DNA of 64,000 nucleotides from Arthrospira sp. PCC 9108 (GTDB lineage: Bacteria; Cyanobacteriota; Cyanobacteriia; Cyanobacteriales; Microcoleaceae), in contig CP066886.1 of NCBI GenBank assembly GCA_016745315.1, positions 5,146,501 through 5,210,500 on the forward strand, in the 5' to 3' direction. The position numbers were made by a program, and so were the translations under genes. Shown here in pieces: positions 46,957 through 56,378 of the stretch. Each line of letters opens with the position of its first letter. The stretch's first letter is position 1. Under the pieces are notes generated by a model. The model did no database searches. It worked only from the letters and a program-made list of their open reading frames with translations, and had not been told where the DNA came from.

Positions 46957-47823
46957 TCACTTGGTCTTTTTCGCCTCCAACAGTTTTTTGAATACCAAAG
47001 TTACGAAGGACAAACTTCCCAAAACTACGGCCGCCGAATAGGATGCAGTACTCTGATATTGAACGTGCATTTCCTCGACAAATAGGGGCAAAGTCTGAGT
47101 TTTGCCGATAATATTTCCCGAAACTACCGCCACCGCGCCAAACTCTCCCATAGACCTGGCATTAGTGAGAAGAATGCCATATAATAAACTCCAGCGAATG
47201 GAAGGTAAAGTCACTCGCCAGAAGGTTTGCCAATCATTGGCTCCCATAGTTTTAGCGGCTTCTTCTTGTTCTGTGCCAATTTCTTCTAAGGCTGGGAGAA
47301 CTTCCCGCGCGACAAAAGGCATACAGACAAAAGCGCTGGCTAAAACCATACCGGGGAAGGCAAATAATATTCTGATATTAGCAGACTCTAAGACAGGACC
47401 AAACCAACCCTCTCGTCCGTAGAGTAATACTAGCATTAATCCGACTACTACGGGGGAAATAGAAAAGGGGAGGTCTATGATACTTAATAATAGTGTTCTT
47501 CCGGGGAATTGATGACTAGCGATCGCCAAAGCGGTGACAATTCCAAATATCACACTAACTGGTACTACAATAGCATCAATCATGACGCTTAATTTGGCAG
47601 CGTGCAGAAATTCCGGTGAGGTCACAGCACGGGAAAAACCACTCCAGCCGTTTCTAAATGCACCCACAAAAATATTAGCAGCAGGTACAAATAAGACTAA
47701 CCCGACAAACAGAATGACAGCGACCACTAAAGCCACCTCAAAATTGCTCACCTGGGTTTGAGAGTTTTGGGCGGGTTGGATTAATTTTTTGGGATGCAAA
47801 TATCCGATATTTTTAGGGTTCAT
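46957..47823 (-). CDS. cysW: Sulfate ABC transporter permease CysW
   Basis: 288 residues with about six membrane helices (ALVVAVILFVGLVLFVPAAN, MIDAIVVPVSVIFGIVTALA and others). The ATPase-contact loop is EEAAKTMGANDWQTFWRVTLP, and RSMGEFGAVAVVSGNI is typical of CysW. It pairs with CysT to move sulfate or thiosulfate across the inner membrane, driven by CysA. It lies 38 bases after cysT on the same strand. Confidence 0.95.
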   Translation of the reverse strand: MNPKNIGYLHPKKLIQPAQNSQTQVSNFEVALVVAVILFVGLVLFVPAANIFVGAFRNGWSGFSRAVTSPEFLHAAKLSVMIDAIVVPVSVIFGIVTALAIASHQFPGRTLLLSIIDLPFSISPVVVGLMLVLLYGREGWFGPVLESANIRILFAFPGMVLASAFVCMPFVAREVLPALEEIGTEQEEAAKTMGANDWQTFWRVTLPSIRWSLLYGILLTNARSMGEFGAVAVVSGNIIGKTQTLPLFVEEMHVQYQSTASYSAAVVLGSLSFVTLVFKKLLEAKKTK

Positions 47824-47861
47824 ATATCATCCTTATTAAAATGAATTATTATCGAGAAATT

Positions 47862-48728
47862 TTACGGTCTTTGGTTAATGCGATTACCCCAACTTTGCAG
47901 ACAGTTGATGATTAATAAGGATCCTAAAGAAACCAGTAACATAACGGTACCAATAACGGCAGCCCCGGCATAGTCAAACTGTTCGAGACGTTGGAAAATC
48001 AGCACGGGAGCAATCAAATCCTGAAAGGGTATATTACCAGCGATAATGACAATAGAACCATACTCTCCGACAGCCCGAGAAAATCCCAAAGCGACCCCGG
48101 TTAAAATAGCGGGAATTAAGGGAGGTAATATAACTCGGCGAAAGGTTTGCCAACGGGAAGCACCCATGCACCAAGCGACTTCTTCGAGTTCGGGTTCCAA
48201 TTCCTGAAGGACGGGTTGGACAGTTCGGACGACAAAAGGAAGAGAAATAAACACCATGGCTAAACCGACCCCTAGACGGGTAAAAGCAATTTTAATACCC
48301 AGGGGAGCTAATAAACTTCCGATCCATCCATTTTCAGCGTATACGGTAGCAAGGGTGAGTCCCGCAACGGCTGTGGGTAGGGCAAAAGGTAAATCTATGG
48401 CACCATCAATTATTTCTTTTCCGGGGAAACGATAGCGCACTAAAACCCAGGCGACTGCGACTCCGGCTATACCATTAATAGAGGTGGCATAAATAGCGGT
48501 AAAAAATGTAACTCTGTAGGCAGATAAAGCGACGGGATGGGTAGTAATTCGCCATATTTCTGCCCAAGTAAGATTGGCGGTAAATGAAATTAGGGCAAGA
48601 ATGGGCAGTAACAGCATGATGCTGAGATAACCACCTATTCCCCACCAATACCAGGGAATTTTTGGTAAAAACCGGGTGAATGATGATAGAGATATTGATA
48701 AAGTTGTGACCATGATGGGTTGCGCCAA
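47862..48728 (-). CDS. cysT: Sulfate ABC transporter permease CysT
   Basis: 288 residues: WGIGGYLSIMLLLPILALIS, DGAIDLPFALPTAVAGLTLA, EEVAWCMGASRWQTFRRVIL and FSRAVGEYGSIVIIAGNIPF are CysT (CysU) signatures. Six membrane helices. Start 48728 or the ATG at 48713. Order sbpA-cysT-cysW on one strand makes a transport operon, with cysA nearby on the other strand. Confidence 0.95.
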   Translation of the reverse strand: MAQPIMVTTLSISLSSFTRFLPKIPWYWWGIGGYLSIMLLLPILALISFTANLTWAEIWRITTHPVALSAYRVTFFTAIYATSINGIAGVAVAWVLVRYRFPGKEIIDGAIDLPFALPTAVAGLTLATVYAENGWIGSLLAPLGIKIAFTRLGVGLAMVFISLPFVVRTVQPVLQELEPELEEVAWCMGASRWQTFRRVILPPLIPAILTGVALGFSRAVGEYGSIVIIAGNIPFQDLIAPVLIFQRLEQFDYAGAAVIGTVMLLVSLGSLLIINCLQSWGNRINQRP

Positions 48729-48793
48729 TTAAAGGAAGTTGGAGAACAATTAAAATGGCTGGGCAACCTGATTAAAGCCTGTGAGAATTGAAA

Positions 48794-49851
48794 CTAGCGA
48801 CCGACTTGGGCTTGGATTTCATCGAACATAGCACCGTCAGCAAAAAATTGGTTTTGGACGGCATCCCATCCCCCTAAATCTTCTACTGTAAATAGATTGG
48901 AGATAGGAATAAAGCGATCGCTAAATTCCGCCTCAATTGTGGGGTCTACGGGACGAAAACCAGCCTGAGCAAATGCTCTTTGGGCTTGGGGAGTATATAG
49001 AAACTGCACAAAGGCTTCCGCAACTTCGCGGGTTCCGCGTCTGTCTACAGTGGCATCAACAACGGCAATGGGATTATCAATAGAAATATTAGTCTGGGGA
49101 ACTACATAGGGCAAAGTTTGGCCTTGCTGTTGAGCCAGTAGCACTTCATTTTCATAGTTAATTAAGGCATCCCCTTGTCCTTGTCGATAGAAAACTTCGG
49201 TAGCTTCTCGGGCATTTCTTGGCAAAACGGGAACGTTTCTAAAAACCTGTTGCACAAAGTCGAGGGCTTGGGCTTCGGTTTGACCTGTTTCGGTTTTAGC
49301 TCCCCACAGGACAAGGAAATTCCAACGAGCCCCCCGGAGGTTTTAGGGTTGGCGGTGATGGTTTGAATATCATCGCGGGCTAGGTCTTGCCAGTCTTGGA
49401 TATTTTTGGGGTTCCCAGGGCGGGTAATAATGGCGGCGACAGAACGGTGGACGATCGCATTATTGGGCGCTTCATTTTCCCATCCCGGTTCAATTAGTCC
49501 GGCTTCCTGAATGGCTTGGGTATCCAGGGCTAAGGCGAGGGCTACGATATCAGCCTCTAAACCATCAATTACCGCCCTAGCTTGGGAACCGGAACCCCCA
49601 TAACTTTGGCGAATACGGACATCTTGACCATGTTGGGCTTTCCACTCCTCGGCGAATTGGGGAATGATTTGTTCGTAGGCGGCTTGGGTGACGGCGTAGG
49701 AGACTAGGGTCAATTCTACGGAATCGCCGGCTGTATCCCCAGTGCCACAGCCAGCCATCACCCCACTGGCGCTAATTCCCACCATAAACAGGGAAAGGCG
49801 CTGTCGCCAAGGCTGGGAATTGAGATATCGGCTTGAGAGGTTGGCTTTCAT
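48794..49851 (-). pseudogene. sbpA: Sulfate-binding lipoprotein, one frameshift
   Basis: The product would be about 350 residues. Lipoprotein signal with lipobox GVMAGC, then VELTLVSYAVTQAAYEQIIP, IRQSYGGSGSQARAVIDGLE, ADIVALALALDTQAI and NPKTSGG. At a run of six G on the coding strand (49330-49335) the frame changes. The expected continuation ARWNFLVLWGAK and then VFRNVPVLPRNAREATEVFY to IQAQVGR is in the other frame. A seventh G restores the standard sequence. This is the substrate-binding partner of CysTW. A single homopolymer lesion in a needed gene makes a sequence error likely. Confidence 0.85.
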
Positions 49852-50019
49852 ACCTGTACATCCTTAATCTGAGGTTCCCAGATGGGAGCCTGATTGGGCT
49901 TTGATTGCCATCGTAGCACATTTTAATTATATGTCAAGTATAAATAAAATGTAAATGTTTTACGATACGCTTGCAAAATAAATACAGGTCGTGTATTATA
50001 TAAAGTGGAAAACAATTAA

Positions 50020-50742
50020 GTGGCAATGACCAGGCTAGCAGAACCAGGGGCAATCCAGGAGATTGCGGAAAAACTGAGTCAAAACAACTATCTGTTTCGG
50101 GGTTTAGATGTGGCTGAACTGTCGGAGGTACTAGCCACGGGAGAAGTCACGCCCCAAAAACTGTACTCGGGTCGTTCGGTTTATACGGCCTTCCGTCCTG
50201 ATACGTCGATCGCATCCCTTTATGTGGTCAGCAATGGTGGTCCGGTAATCCTGCGGAGTGCGCCCTTAGACCGAATCATTGCTATCACCTATCCGGGTAG
50301 TTGTTTTGGGATGCGAAATCTGGCTTTAGGCTATGGGAGAGTGTCGCGGTCTTTTCCGAGTTTGGTGGAGGCTTACAAAACCACTGATGCGATCGAGATT
50401 GACCTGGACATTATTAAAACCCTCCACGCTGAGAATGAAACATTCCGCGATCGCTACGATTATTTATTTGAACTGCGGGAAAAATTCCAATATCACCTAC
50501 TTAACTGTAGTACCCATCCCCCCCAAGCGGTGGCGGCATTATTAAGGGGACTCATCTACCAAGAGCGATCGCTTTTGAATCAACCCCAAGCCGATGGTAT
50601 TTATGTTTTTGACCTACCCATTGATATCATCGCCCACGTCGCCCAACTTAACCACCGCACCGTTGAACAAGTCTTAAAAGGGATGCGTAAACAAGGGCTT
50701 TTACTACCCCTCAAAATGACGATTCCTCCGACGATCTTGTGA
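50020..50742 (+). CDS. Crp/Fnr-family regulator, probably CysR-like
   Basis: 240 residues. The cNMP-fold N-terminal part (LFRGLDVAELSEVLATGEV ... YPGSCFGMRNLALGYG) lacks the glycine/arginine pattern needed to bind cAMP. The C-terminal helix-turn-helix (LPIDIIAHVAQLNHRTVEQV) is of Crp type. It is transcribed divergently from sbpA and just before cysA, the place where cyanobacteria carry cysR. It is therefore a likely activator of sulfate uptake under sulfur limitation. Assignment rests on position as much as on sequence. Confidence 0.75.
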   Translation: MAMTRLAEPGAIQEIAEKLSQNNYLFRGLDVAELSEVLATGEVTPQKLYSGRSVYTAFRPDTSIASLYVVSNGGPVILRSAPLDRIIAITYPGSCFGMRNLALGYGRVSRSFPSLVEAYKTTDAIEIDLDIIKTLHAENETFRDRYDYLFELREKFQYHLLNCSTHPPQAVAALLRGLIYQERSLLNQPQADGIYVFDLPIDIIAHVAQLNHRTVEQVLKGMRKQGLLLPLKMTIPPTIL

Positions 50743-50860
50743 GAGTGTGCGACCCCGAAGGACTCAAAGAAGTCTACAGCGCTACCCGTGACAAAGTATC
50801 TTGGTGGCCTCTGCGCTAAGGTCAAATTATCAACTGTCAATTATTAACCGAATTTTAGCC

Positions 50861-51859
50861 ATGACTATTCAAGTGAAAAACCTGGTAAAACGCTTTGGCA
50901 ATTTTTTAGCTTTAGACAACATCAATTTAACAGTTAAAACCGGGTCGCTGGTGGCTCTGTTGGGGCCGTCTGGTTCCGGTAAATCTACTTTACTCAGAGC
51001 GATCGCCGGATTAGAAGAACCCGACTATGGGCGGATTTATTTAGAAAATGGTGATGTTACGAATGCCCAAGTACAAGATAGACAAGTAGGGTTTGTGTTT
51101 CAACATTATGCCCTATTTAAACACATGACCGTGCGCCAAAATATCGCTTTTCCGATGGAAATTGCCCGCCGTCCTAAGCCTTATATTCGCCAGCGAGTTG
51201 CCCAATTATTGGATTTAATTAAATTAGAAGGATTAGGCGATCGCTATCCCGTGCAACTATCCGGCGGACAGCGCCAGCGCATAGCCCTCGCCCGTGCTTT
51301 AGCAGTAGAACCCAAAGTGCTATTATTAGATGAACCCTTTGGCGCTTTAGATGCCAATGTGCGGCAAGATTTAAGGTCTTGGTTGCGCCGCCTCCATGAT
51401 GAAGTTCATGTCACCACCTTAATTGTCACCCATGACCGGGAAGAAGCCATGGAAATTGCCGATGAAATTGTAGTCATGAATCAGGGTAGAATTGAACAGG
51501 TCGGCACTCCCCAAGAGATTTACGATCGCCCTTCAACTCCCTTTGTCATGGGTTTCATTGGCCCAGTTAATATCCTTCCAGAAAACAGTCTGAATAGTCC
51601 TTCTCCCGTGTTTGTCCGCCCGCACGATATCCGCATTAGTCATATAGCTAATCATAAAACTATCCCCGCAGTAATTCAACGGATAGTCTATAAAGGATGG
51701 GATGTACAGGTAGCCCTATCTTTAAGGGATGGCACTCAGATTAATGCTCAATTAACCCGGGATGAATGGGATATTCTAGGTGTGGATATCCAGAAAAAAG
51801 TCTACATTTTCTCAGATAAAGTTGTTGCCTTTGATGAAGCACTTCAAGCTGTTAGTTAG
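50861..51859 (+). CDS. cysA: Sulfate ABC transporter ATPase CysA
   Basis: 332 residues from ATG 50861; the upstream codons to 50801 are not conserved. Walker A GPSGSGKSTLL at about 36-46, Q-loop FVFQHYALF, signature LSGGQRQRIALARAL, Walker B VLLLDEPFGALD and switch VTHDRE. The C-terminal TOBE-like part (VFVRPHDIRIS) is regulatory. It energises CysTW. Confidence 0.96.
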   Translation: MTIQVKNLVKRFGNFLALDNINLTVKTGSLVALLGPSGSGKSTLLRAIAGLEEPDYGRIYLENGDVTNAQVQDRQVGFVFQHYALFKHMTVRQNIAFPMEIARRPKPYIRQRVAQLLDLIKLEGLGDRYPVQLSGGQRQRIALARALAVEPKVLLLDEPFGALDANVRQDLRSWLRRLHDEVHVTTLIVTHDREEAMEIADEIVVMNQGRIEQVGTPQEIYDRPSTPFVMGFIGPVNILPENSLNSPSPVFVRPHDIRISHIANHKTIPAVIQRIVYKGWDVQVALSLRDGTQINAQLTRDEWDILGVDIQKKVYIFSDKVVAFDEALQAVS

Positions 51860-52250
51860 TCGTCAATCAACTCATCATTCTCAGGAGATAAAAAGCACGG
51901 TCTTAAATTCTTCTCGAGTCCGGGATCATCTCGCCAATGAGCGCACCTATCTAGCTTGGGTGCGAACCTCTCTAGGATTAGTCGGCATTGGACTTCTGAT
52001 AGCTCGTCTATGTTATCTTCTCCCAGATATTTCTGCTAAAAATAATCAGATTTTGTTCCTGAGTTTAGGGTCCTTATGTTTAGGAATATTAACTATCGTG
52101 ATGTCTACACATCAATACTTTTTAGTACGACAAAAAATTGATGGTCAAACCTATGAACCAACCGGAGGGTGGATTGTGGTTTTCAGCTCCGCTTTATTGG
52201 TACTAGCGATAATCCTAGTTTATGGAATCTTAAATATCACTGATATTTAG
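51834..52250 (+). CDS. DUF202 inner-membrane protein
   Basis: 138 residues from ATG 51834, overlapping the end of cysA by 26 bases. RDHLANERTYLAWVRTSLGL, VGIGLLIARL and a helix LFLSLGSLCLGILTIVMSTH lead to a third helix (GGWIVVFSSALLVLAIILVY). This is the DUF202 (YidH) pattern of three membrane helices with the NERT-x-LAWVRTSL motif. Function unknown. The overlap suggests coupling to cysA. Confidence 0.88.
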   Translation: MKHFKLLVSRQSTHHSQEIKSTVLNSSRVRDHLANERTYLAWVRTSLGLVGIGLLIARLCYLLPDISAKNNQILFLSLGSLCLGILTIVMSTHQYFLVRQKIDGQTYEPTGGWIVVFSSALLVLAIILVYGILNITDI

Positions 52251-52304
52251 GATTAATCTCAATAGCCCAGAATTATTTTCATTATCTCTTGATAGACCAT
52301 CAAC

Positions 52305-52910
52305 ATGAGCGATTTAACACACCGAATTAGCCAACAAGAAATCAGCCAAATTCCACAAAATGCTGCTAGTAGGTCTTTTAATCGGCGAGATTTGCTACCT
52401 GAAGAAAGTCAGTTTTTTTGGTTAATTAAAAAAGGAGTTGTCCGAAGTATAGCTTATACAGAAGACAATACAGTTGTCTGCACCGGAATTTGGTTAGTTG
52501 ATGATATTGTGGGTAAACCTTTATCGCGAACTTCACCCTATATTATAGAAGCATTAACCCCAGTTAAAGTGATAGCAATTCCCACAAGTTATTGGCAACC
52601 TTCCTCTGAATTGATTTTCAACTACTGGCAAAATACCGAGACTTTACTGATGGCTCGTGCCAATCACAGCGCTTGGTTTATTTTGCTGAATGTTCTCAAC
52701 TGGTTATCTCAGCGTTTTGGTAATCGTACCAGTGAGGGATATTTAATTGATGTGAGGTTGACACATCAAGATTTAGCCGAATTATGCGGATTGACTCGAG
52801 TCACAATTACTCGTTTACTCAAACAATTTGAATCGGAAGGATTAATTTATAGAAATTCTAGTAGAATTATCCTCAACGATGAGTACAGCACTTGGTACTA
52901 TCAAATTTGA
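52305..52910 (+). CDS. Crp/Fnr-family transcriptional regulator
   Basis: 201 residues. A shortened effector domain (FWLIKKGVVRSIAYTEDNTV) and C-terminal HTH (DVRLTHQDLAELCGLTRVTI, TRLLKQFESEGLIYR). The recognition helix is of the NtcA/Crp type. It sits between cysA-DUF202 and the cysteine synthase-encapsulin genes, so control of these sulfur genes is likely. It is a different paralogue from the regulator at 50020. Confidence 0.8.
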   Translation: MSDLTHRISQQEISQIPQNAASRSFNRRDLLPEESQFFWLIKKGVVRSIAYTEDNTVVCTGIWLVDDIVGKPLSRTSPYIIEALTPVKVIAIPTSYWQPSSELIFNYWQNTETLLMARANHSAWFILLNVLNWLSQRFGNRTSEGYLIDVRLTHQDLAELCGLTRVTITRLLKQFESEGLIYRNSSRIILNDEYSTWYYQI

Positions 52911-53245
52911 TGGGTATAACCTCAAGTTGGGTTGAAGATTTGATCTAAGCACTTTATTTCAAGAAGAAGAGTTTTTGATACTACCTCCCCTCCCAATTCT
53001 CGGAGAGGGAGATTTTTTCCTGAGCAGAAGTTGACTCCCCTCGGCAGCGAGTAGCTGAAACCCTTTGATAGCAAAGAATCTAGCAGTTACACAAGCGATT
53101 GCCTCTAAAATCAAAAAAAATTATAAATGTATTGCAAATGTTTTTGAGTTCATGTATATTATAGTTACGGATTGAAAAGCAAGTTGTCGCCCTATTAGAC
53201 CGGGCACAACATCAGTCCCGAAATACATAACCAGGAGTCTTAAAT
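52911..53245. promoter_or_regulatory. Intergenic region before cysK: terminator and promoter area
   Basis: 335 bases. At about 52984-53019, CTACCTCCCCTCCC and GGAGAGGGAG can form a stem ahead of a T run, a plausible terminator for the regulator gene. Further on, GCAAATGTTTTTGAG (53134-53148) shares AAATGTTTT with a site upstream of the 50020 regulator (49953-49961), and AT-rich TATATTATAG (53155-53165) could be a -10 region for cysK. Confidence 0.4.
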
Positions 53246-54223
53246 ATGGTAAAATGGTTTTCAGATAACAGTCTCGCCATCGGTAGGACTCCCCTAGTCC
53301 GTTTAAATCGCGTGGTTGGTGATAGTAGCGCGACTGTTCTGGCTAAAATTGAAGGTCGTAATCCAGCCTATTCGGTTAAATGCCGTATTGGTGCGGCGAT
53401 GATTTGGGATGCAGAACAACGAGGCTTATTAGGACCCGGTAAAGAAATAGTTGAACCCACCAGTGGTAATACAGGAATTGCCTTAGCCTTTGTAGCTGCT
53501 GCCAAAGGCATTCCCCTCACTTTAACCATGCCTGAAACGATGAGTTTGGAACGACGGAAACTGTTGCGGGCTTATGGAGCAAATCTAATTTTAACCGAAG
53601 GCTCAAAAGGCATGGTAGGCGCAGTAGCAAAAGCTGAGGAAATTGCAACTTCTAATCCCGATCGCTATGTTTTATTGCAACAGTTTCGTAACCCAGCAAA
53701 TCCCCATATCCATGAGCAGACCACCGGGCCAGAAATCTGGGAAGAAACCGAAGGAGCGATCGATATTTTGGTTTCAGGAGTGGGTACAGGCGGAACAATT
53801 ACCGGAGTATCCCGATATATTAAACACACTCAAGGTAAAGCCATATTATCAGTGGCAGTAGAACCCGAAGCCAGTCCAGTTATATCCCAAACCATTGCCG
53901 GAGATCCCGTGAAATCAGGCCCCCATAAAATCCAGGGCATTGGTGCAGGCTTTGTCCCAGAAGTGCTGGATTTATCAATAGTTGATGCCGTAGAAACTGT
54001 CACAAATGAAGAAGCAATTTTCTACGCTCAACGGTTAGCCAGAGAAGAAGGAATTTTATCAGGTATTTCCTGCGGAGCCGCGACAGCAGTGGCAGTCAGA
54101 CTAGCCCATAGACCAGAAAATAAGGACAAAAATATTGTGGTTATTTTGCCAGACTCTGGTGAACGTTATCTCAGCTCTATTCTTTTTCAAGGAGTATTTA
54201 ACGAGCAAGGTTTAGCCGTTTAA
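53246..54223 (+). CDS. cysK: Cysteine synthase (O-acetylserine sulfhydrylase)
   Basis: 325 residues of a PLP enzyme. IGRTPLVRLNRVV, PAYSVKCRIGAAMIWDAE with PLP lysine K45, EPTSGNTGIALAFVAAAKG, the PLP phosphate loop VGTGGTITGVSRYI and GISCGAATAVAVRLA. It makes cysteine from O-acetylserine and sulfide. It is followed after 50 bases by serine acetyltransferase, its pathway partner. Gene order resembles srpG-srpH-srpI of the Synechococcus sulfur-regulated plasmid genes. Confidence 0.95.
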   Translation: MVKWFSDNSLAIGRTPLVRLNRVVGDSSATVLAKIEGRNPAYSVKCRIGAAMIWDAEQRGLLGPGKEIVEPTSGNTGIALAFVAAAKGIPLTLTMPETMSLERRKLLRAYGANLILTEGSKGMVGAVAKAEEIATSNPDRYVLLQQFRNPANPHIHEQTTGPEIWEETEGAIDILVSGVGTGGTITGVSRYIKHTQGKAILSVAVEPEASPVISQTIAGDPVKSGPHKIQGIGAGFVPEVLDLSIVDAVETVTNEEAIFYAQRLAREEGILSGISCGAATAVAVRLAHRPENKDKNIVVILPDSGERYLSSILFQGVFNEQGLAV

Positions 54224-54273
54224 TTGTGCCTTAGATATCCCAATATTTCCCCGGTATTAGCTGATAGTAAACC

Positions 54274-55233
54274 ATGACCAATGATAGCTATATTGCCCTA
54301 ACTTATAGCCCCGTTAGCAAAACCCCATGGGATATTGAGTCTGTGATTACAGCTTTATCCCAGCCTCGCAAGCAGGCTTTTAGGAGTTGTTCACAAGAGC
54401 GAAATTATGTCCCATTGCCATCCCGTAAAATCTTATTTAAGATGGTGGATAAACTCAGGGGGGCTTTATTTCCTTTCCACTTTGGCAATCCCGATCTCCG
54501 AGAAACTTCTACCCATTATTTTATAGGTCATACCCTTAATGAATCTCTGCAATTACTCGAACATCAAATCCAACGAGAGCAGTCGTTGATTGCTTCAGAA
54601 AATCAGGTACAAGAATCTAAAATTCGGGAAAAAGCTAGGTCAATAGTGCAGGCTTTTGCCGAGCAACTACCTGAAATCAAAAACCTGCTAGAAACTGATG
54701 TTGTTGCCGCTTATAATGGCGATCCAGCCGCGAAAGATTTAGACGAAGTGCTGTTTTGCTATCCGGGGATTACGGCAATTACTTATCATCGAATTGCTCA
54801 TGCTTTGTATCGGCTTGAATCGCCTTTATTAGCTAGAATTATTGCTGAAATAGGTCATTCAGAAACGGGAATAGATATTCATCCTGGGGCTACTATTGGC
54901 AATAGTTTCTTTATCGATCACGGTACAGGAGTAGTAATTGGTGAAACGACTATAATTGGAGATCGCGTCAGGATTTACCAAGCCGTTACCTTGGGAGCAA
55001 AAAGTTTTCCTCGCGACGAATCTGGCAGTTTAATCAAAGGCAATCCCCGTCATCCAATTATCGAAGACGATGTAGTGATTTATTCCGGGGCAACAATTCT
55101 CGGCCCTTGCACCATAGGTCAAGGATCAACTATAGGCGGCAATGTTTGGTTAACCCGTAGTGTACCAGCCGGAGCTTTTGTCTCCCAAGCTCAAGTACGG
55201 GAGGAAATTTTTGATGCAGGGGCAGGCATTTAA
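54274..55233 (+). CDS. cysE: Serine O-acetyltransferase, long form
   Basis: 319 residues. The N-terminal alpha domain (to about 200) includes LLETDVVAAYNGDPAAKDLDE and YPGITAITYHRIAHALY. The C-terminal left-handed beta-helix has GIDIHPGATIGNSFFIDHGT, GVVIGETTIIGDRVRIYQAV, TLGAKSF, HPIIEDDVVIYSGATILGP and GNVWLTRSVPAGAF. The catalytic His/Asp are in HPGA and DHGTG. It produces O-acetylserine for CysK. Long SAT forms of this kind are regularly linked to encapsulin SrpI loci. Confidence 0.95.
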   Translation: MTNDSYIALTYSPVSKTPWDIESVITALSQPRKQAFRSCSQERNYVPLPSRKILFKMVDKLRGALFPFHFGNPDLRETSTHYFIGHTLNESLQLLEHQIQREQSLIASENQVQESKIREKARSIVQAFAEQLPEIKNLLETDVVAAYNGDPAAKDLDEVLFCYPGITAITYHRIAHALYRLESPLLARIIAEIGHSETGIDIHPGATIGNSFFIDHGTGVVIGETTIIGDRVRIYQAVTLGAKSFPRDESGSLIKGNPRHPIIEDDVVIYSGATILGPCTIGQGSTIGGNVWLTRSVPAGAFVSQAQVREEIFDAGAGI

Positions 55234-55454
55234 CTTGCCTCTCTAATTCCCAGCCAGATCATATAGCTATAAAGAGGGAATAAGATATCCCCGCCTATCA
55301 ACCCGCTGATAAATCACTGCCCAAAGAAGAGCGAAATCTTCAGGTTTTTATTTAGATCCGAAGACAGCATAAACCCAGTTTATGGAAAATAAGCGACAGT
55401 GATTTTAGCGATAGATTTTAACCTCATTCCTTGAATAAATCGGAGTTACAATCG

Positions 55455-56378
55455 ATGACTAGCACCAATAACCCTGAACTGCAATTAGCGGTTAATGATG
55501 TGGCAGCGCGTCAGTTGGCTAATGCCACAAAAACCGTTCCTCAATTAGACACAATTAGTCCCCGTTGGTTTGTGCGTCTGCTGCACTGGACACCTGTTGA
55601 AGCCGGGATCTATCGTCTCAACAAAGTCAAAAATCCTTCTCAAGTCGAAGTGGCTTGCTCAGAACGAGATGAGCGAGAGTTACCTGAAACCTTTGTGGAT
55701 TATCAAGAACAGCCGCGAGAATATTTTCTCAGCGCTGTTAATACGGTTGTGGATGTTCACACTCGTGTTTCTGATCTTTATAGCAGTCCCCACGATCAGA
55801 TTCATGAACAGTTGCGCTTGACGATTGAAATTTTGAAAGAACGTCAAGAAAGTGAACTGATTAATAATCCTGAATACGGGTTGCTCAATAACATTGTTGA
55901 CAGTCAAAAAGTACAGCCCCGAGGTCTGGCTCCTACTCCAGACGATCTTGATGAGTTATTGGCGAAAGTTTGGAAAGAACCCGCCTTTTTCCTGGCTCAT
56001 CCTAAAGCTATCGCTGCCTTTGGTCGCGAAGCCACCCGCCGTGGCGTTCCCCCTGCTACCGTTTCTTTATTTGGTTCTCAATTCATCACCTGGCGCGGAG
56101 TGCCCTTAATTCCTTCCGATAAACTCGCGGTGAATAATGAGGGCAAAACCAATATTTTACTGCTGCGGGTCGGCGACAGTCGTCAAGGGGTAGTTGGCTT
56201 GTATCAACCGAATTTGCCCGGTCAACAGGGACCCGGACTGTCCGTGCGCTTTATGGGAATTAGCCGCAAAGCGATCGCCTCTTATCTCGTCTCCCTGTAC
56301 TGCTCTTTAGCCGTCCTGACCGACGATGCGGCTGCCGTTCTTCAGAACGTTGATGTCAACCAGTACCACACCTACTAA
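55455..56378 (+). CDS. srpI: Family 2A encapsulin shell protein (SrpI-type)
   Basis: 307 residues from ATG 55455, preceded by CGGAG; a TTG at 55431 would add eight. TISPRWFVRLLHWTPVEAGI, YRLNKVK, PREYFLSAVNTVVDVHTRVS, SDLYSSPHDQIHEQLRLTIE and ATVSLFGSQFITWRGVPLIP are SrpI signatures. The HK97-fold shell self-assembles into an icosahedral protein compartment that stores cysteine desulfurase in cyanobacteria and is induced by sulfur starvation. It overlaps the desulfurase start (TAATG), so shell and cargo are coupled. Confidence 0.93.
   Translation: MTSTNNPELQLAVNDVAARQLANATKTVPQLDTISPRWFVRLLHWTPVEAGIYRLNKVKNPSQVEVACSERDERELPETFVDYQEQPREYFLSAVNTVVDVHTRVSDLYSSPHDQIHEQLRLTIEILKERQESELINNPEYGLLNNIVDSQKVQPRGLAPTPDDLDELLAKVWKEPAFFLAHPKAIAAFGREATRRGVPPATVSLFGSQFITWRGVPLIPSDKLAVNNEGKTNILLLRVGDSRQGVVGLYQPNLPGQQGPGLSVRFMGISRKAIASYLVSLYCSLAVLTDDAAAVLQNVDVNQYHTY

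Noticed and set aside
47102..47761. Plus-strand frames opposite cysW
   Set aside because: Antisense shadows of a clear permease gene.
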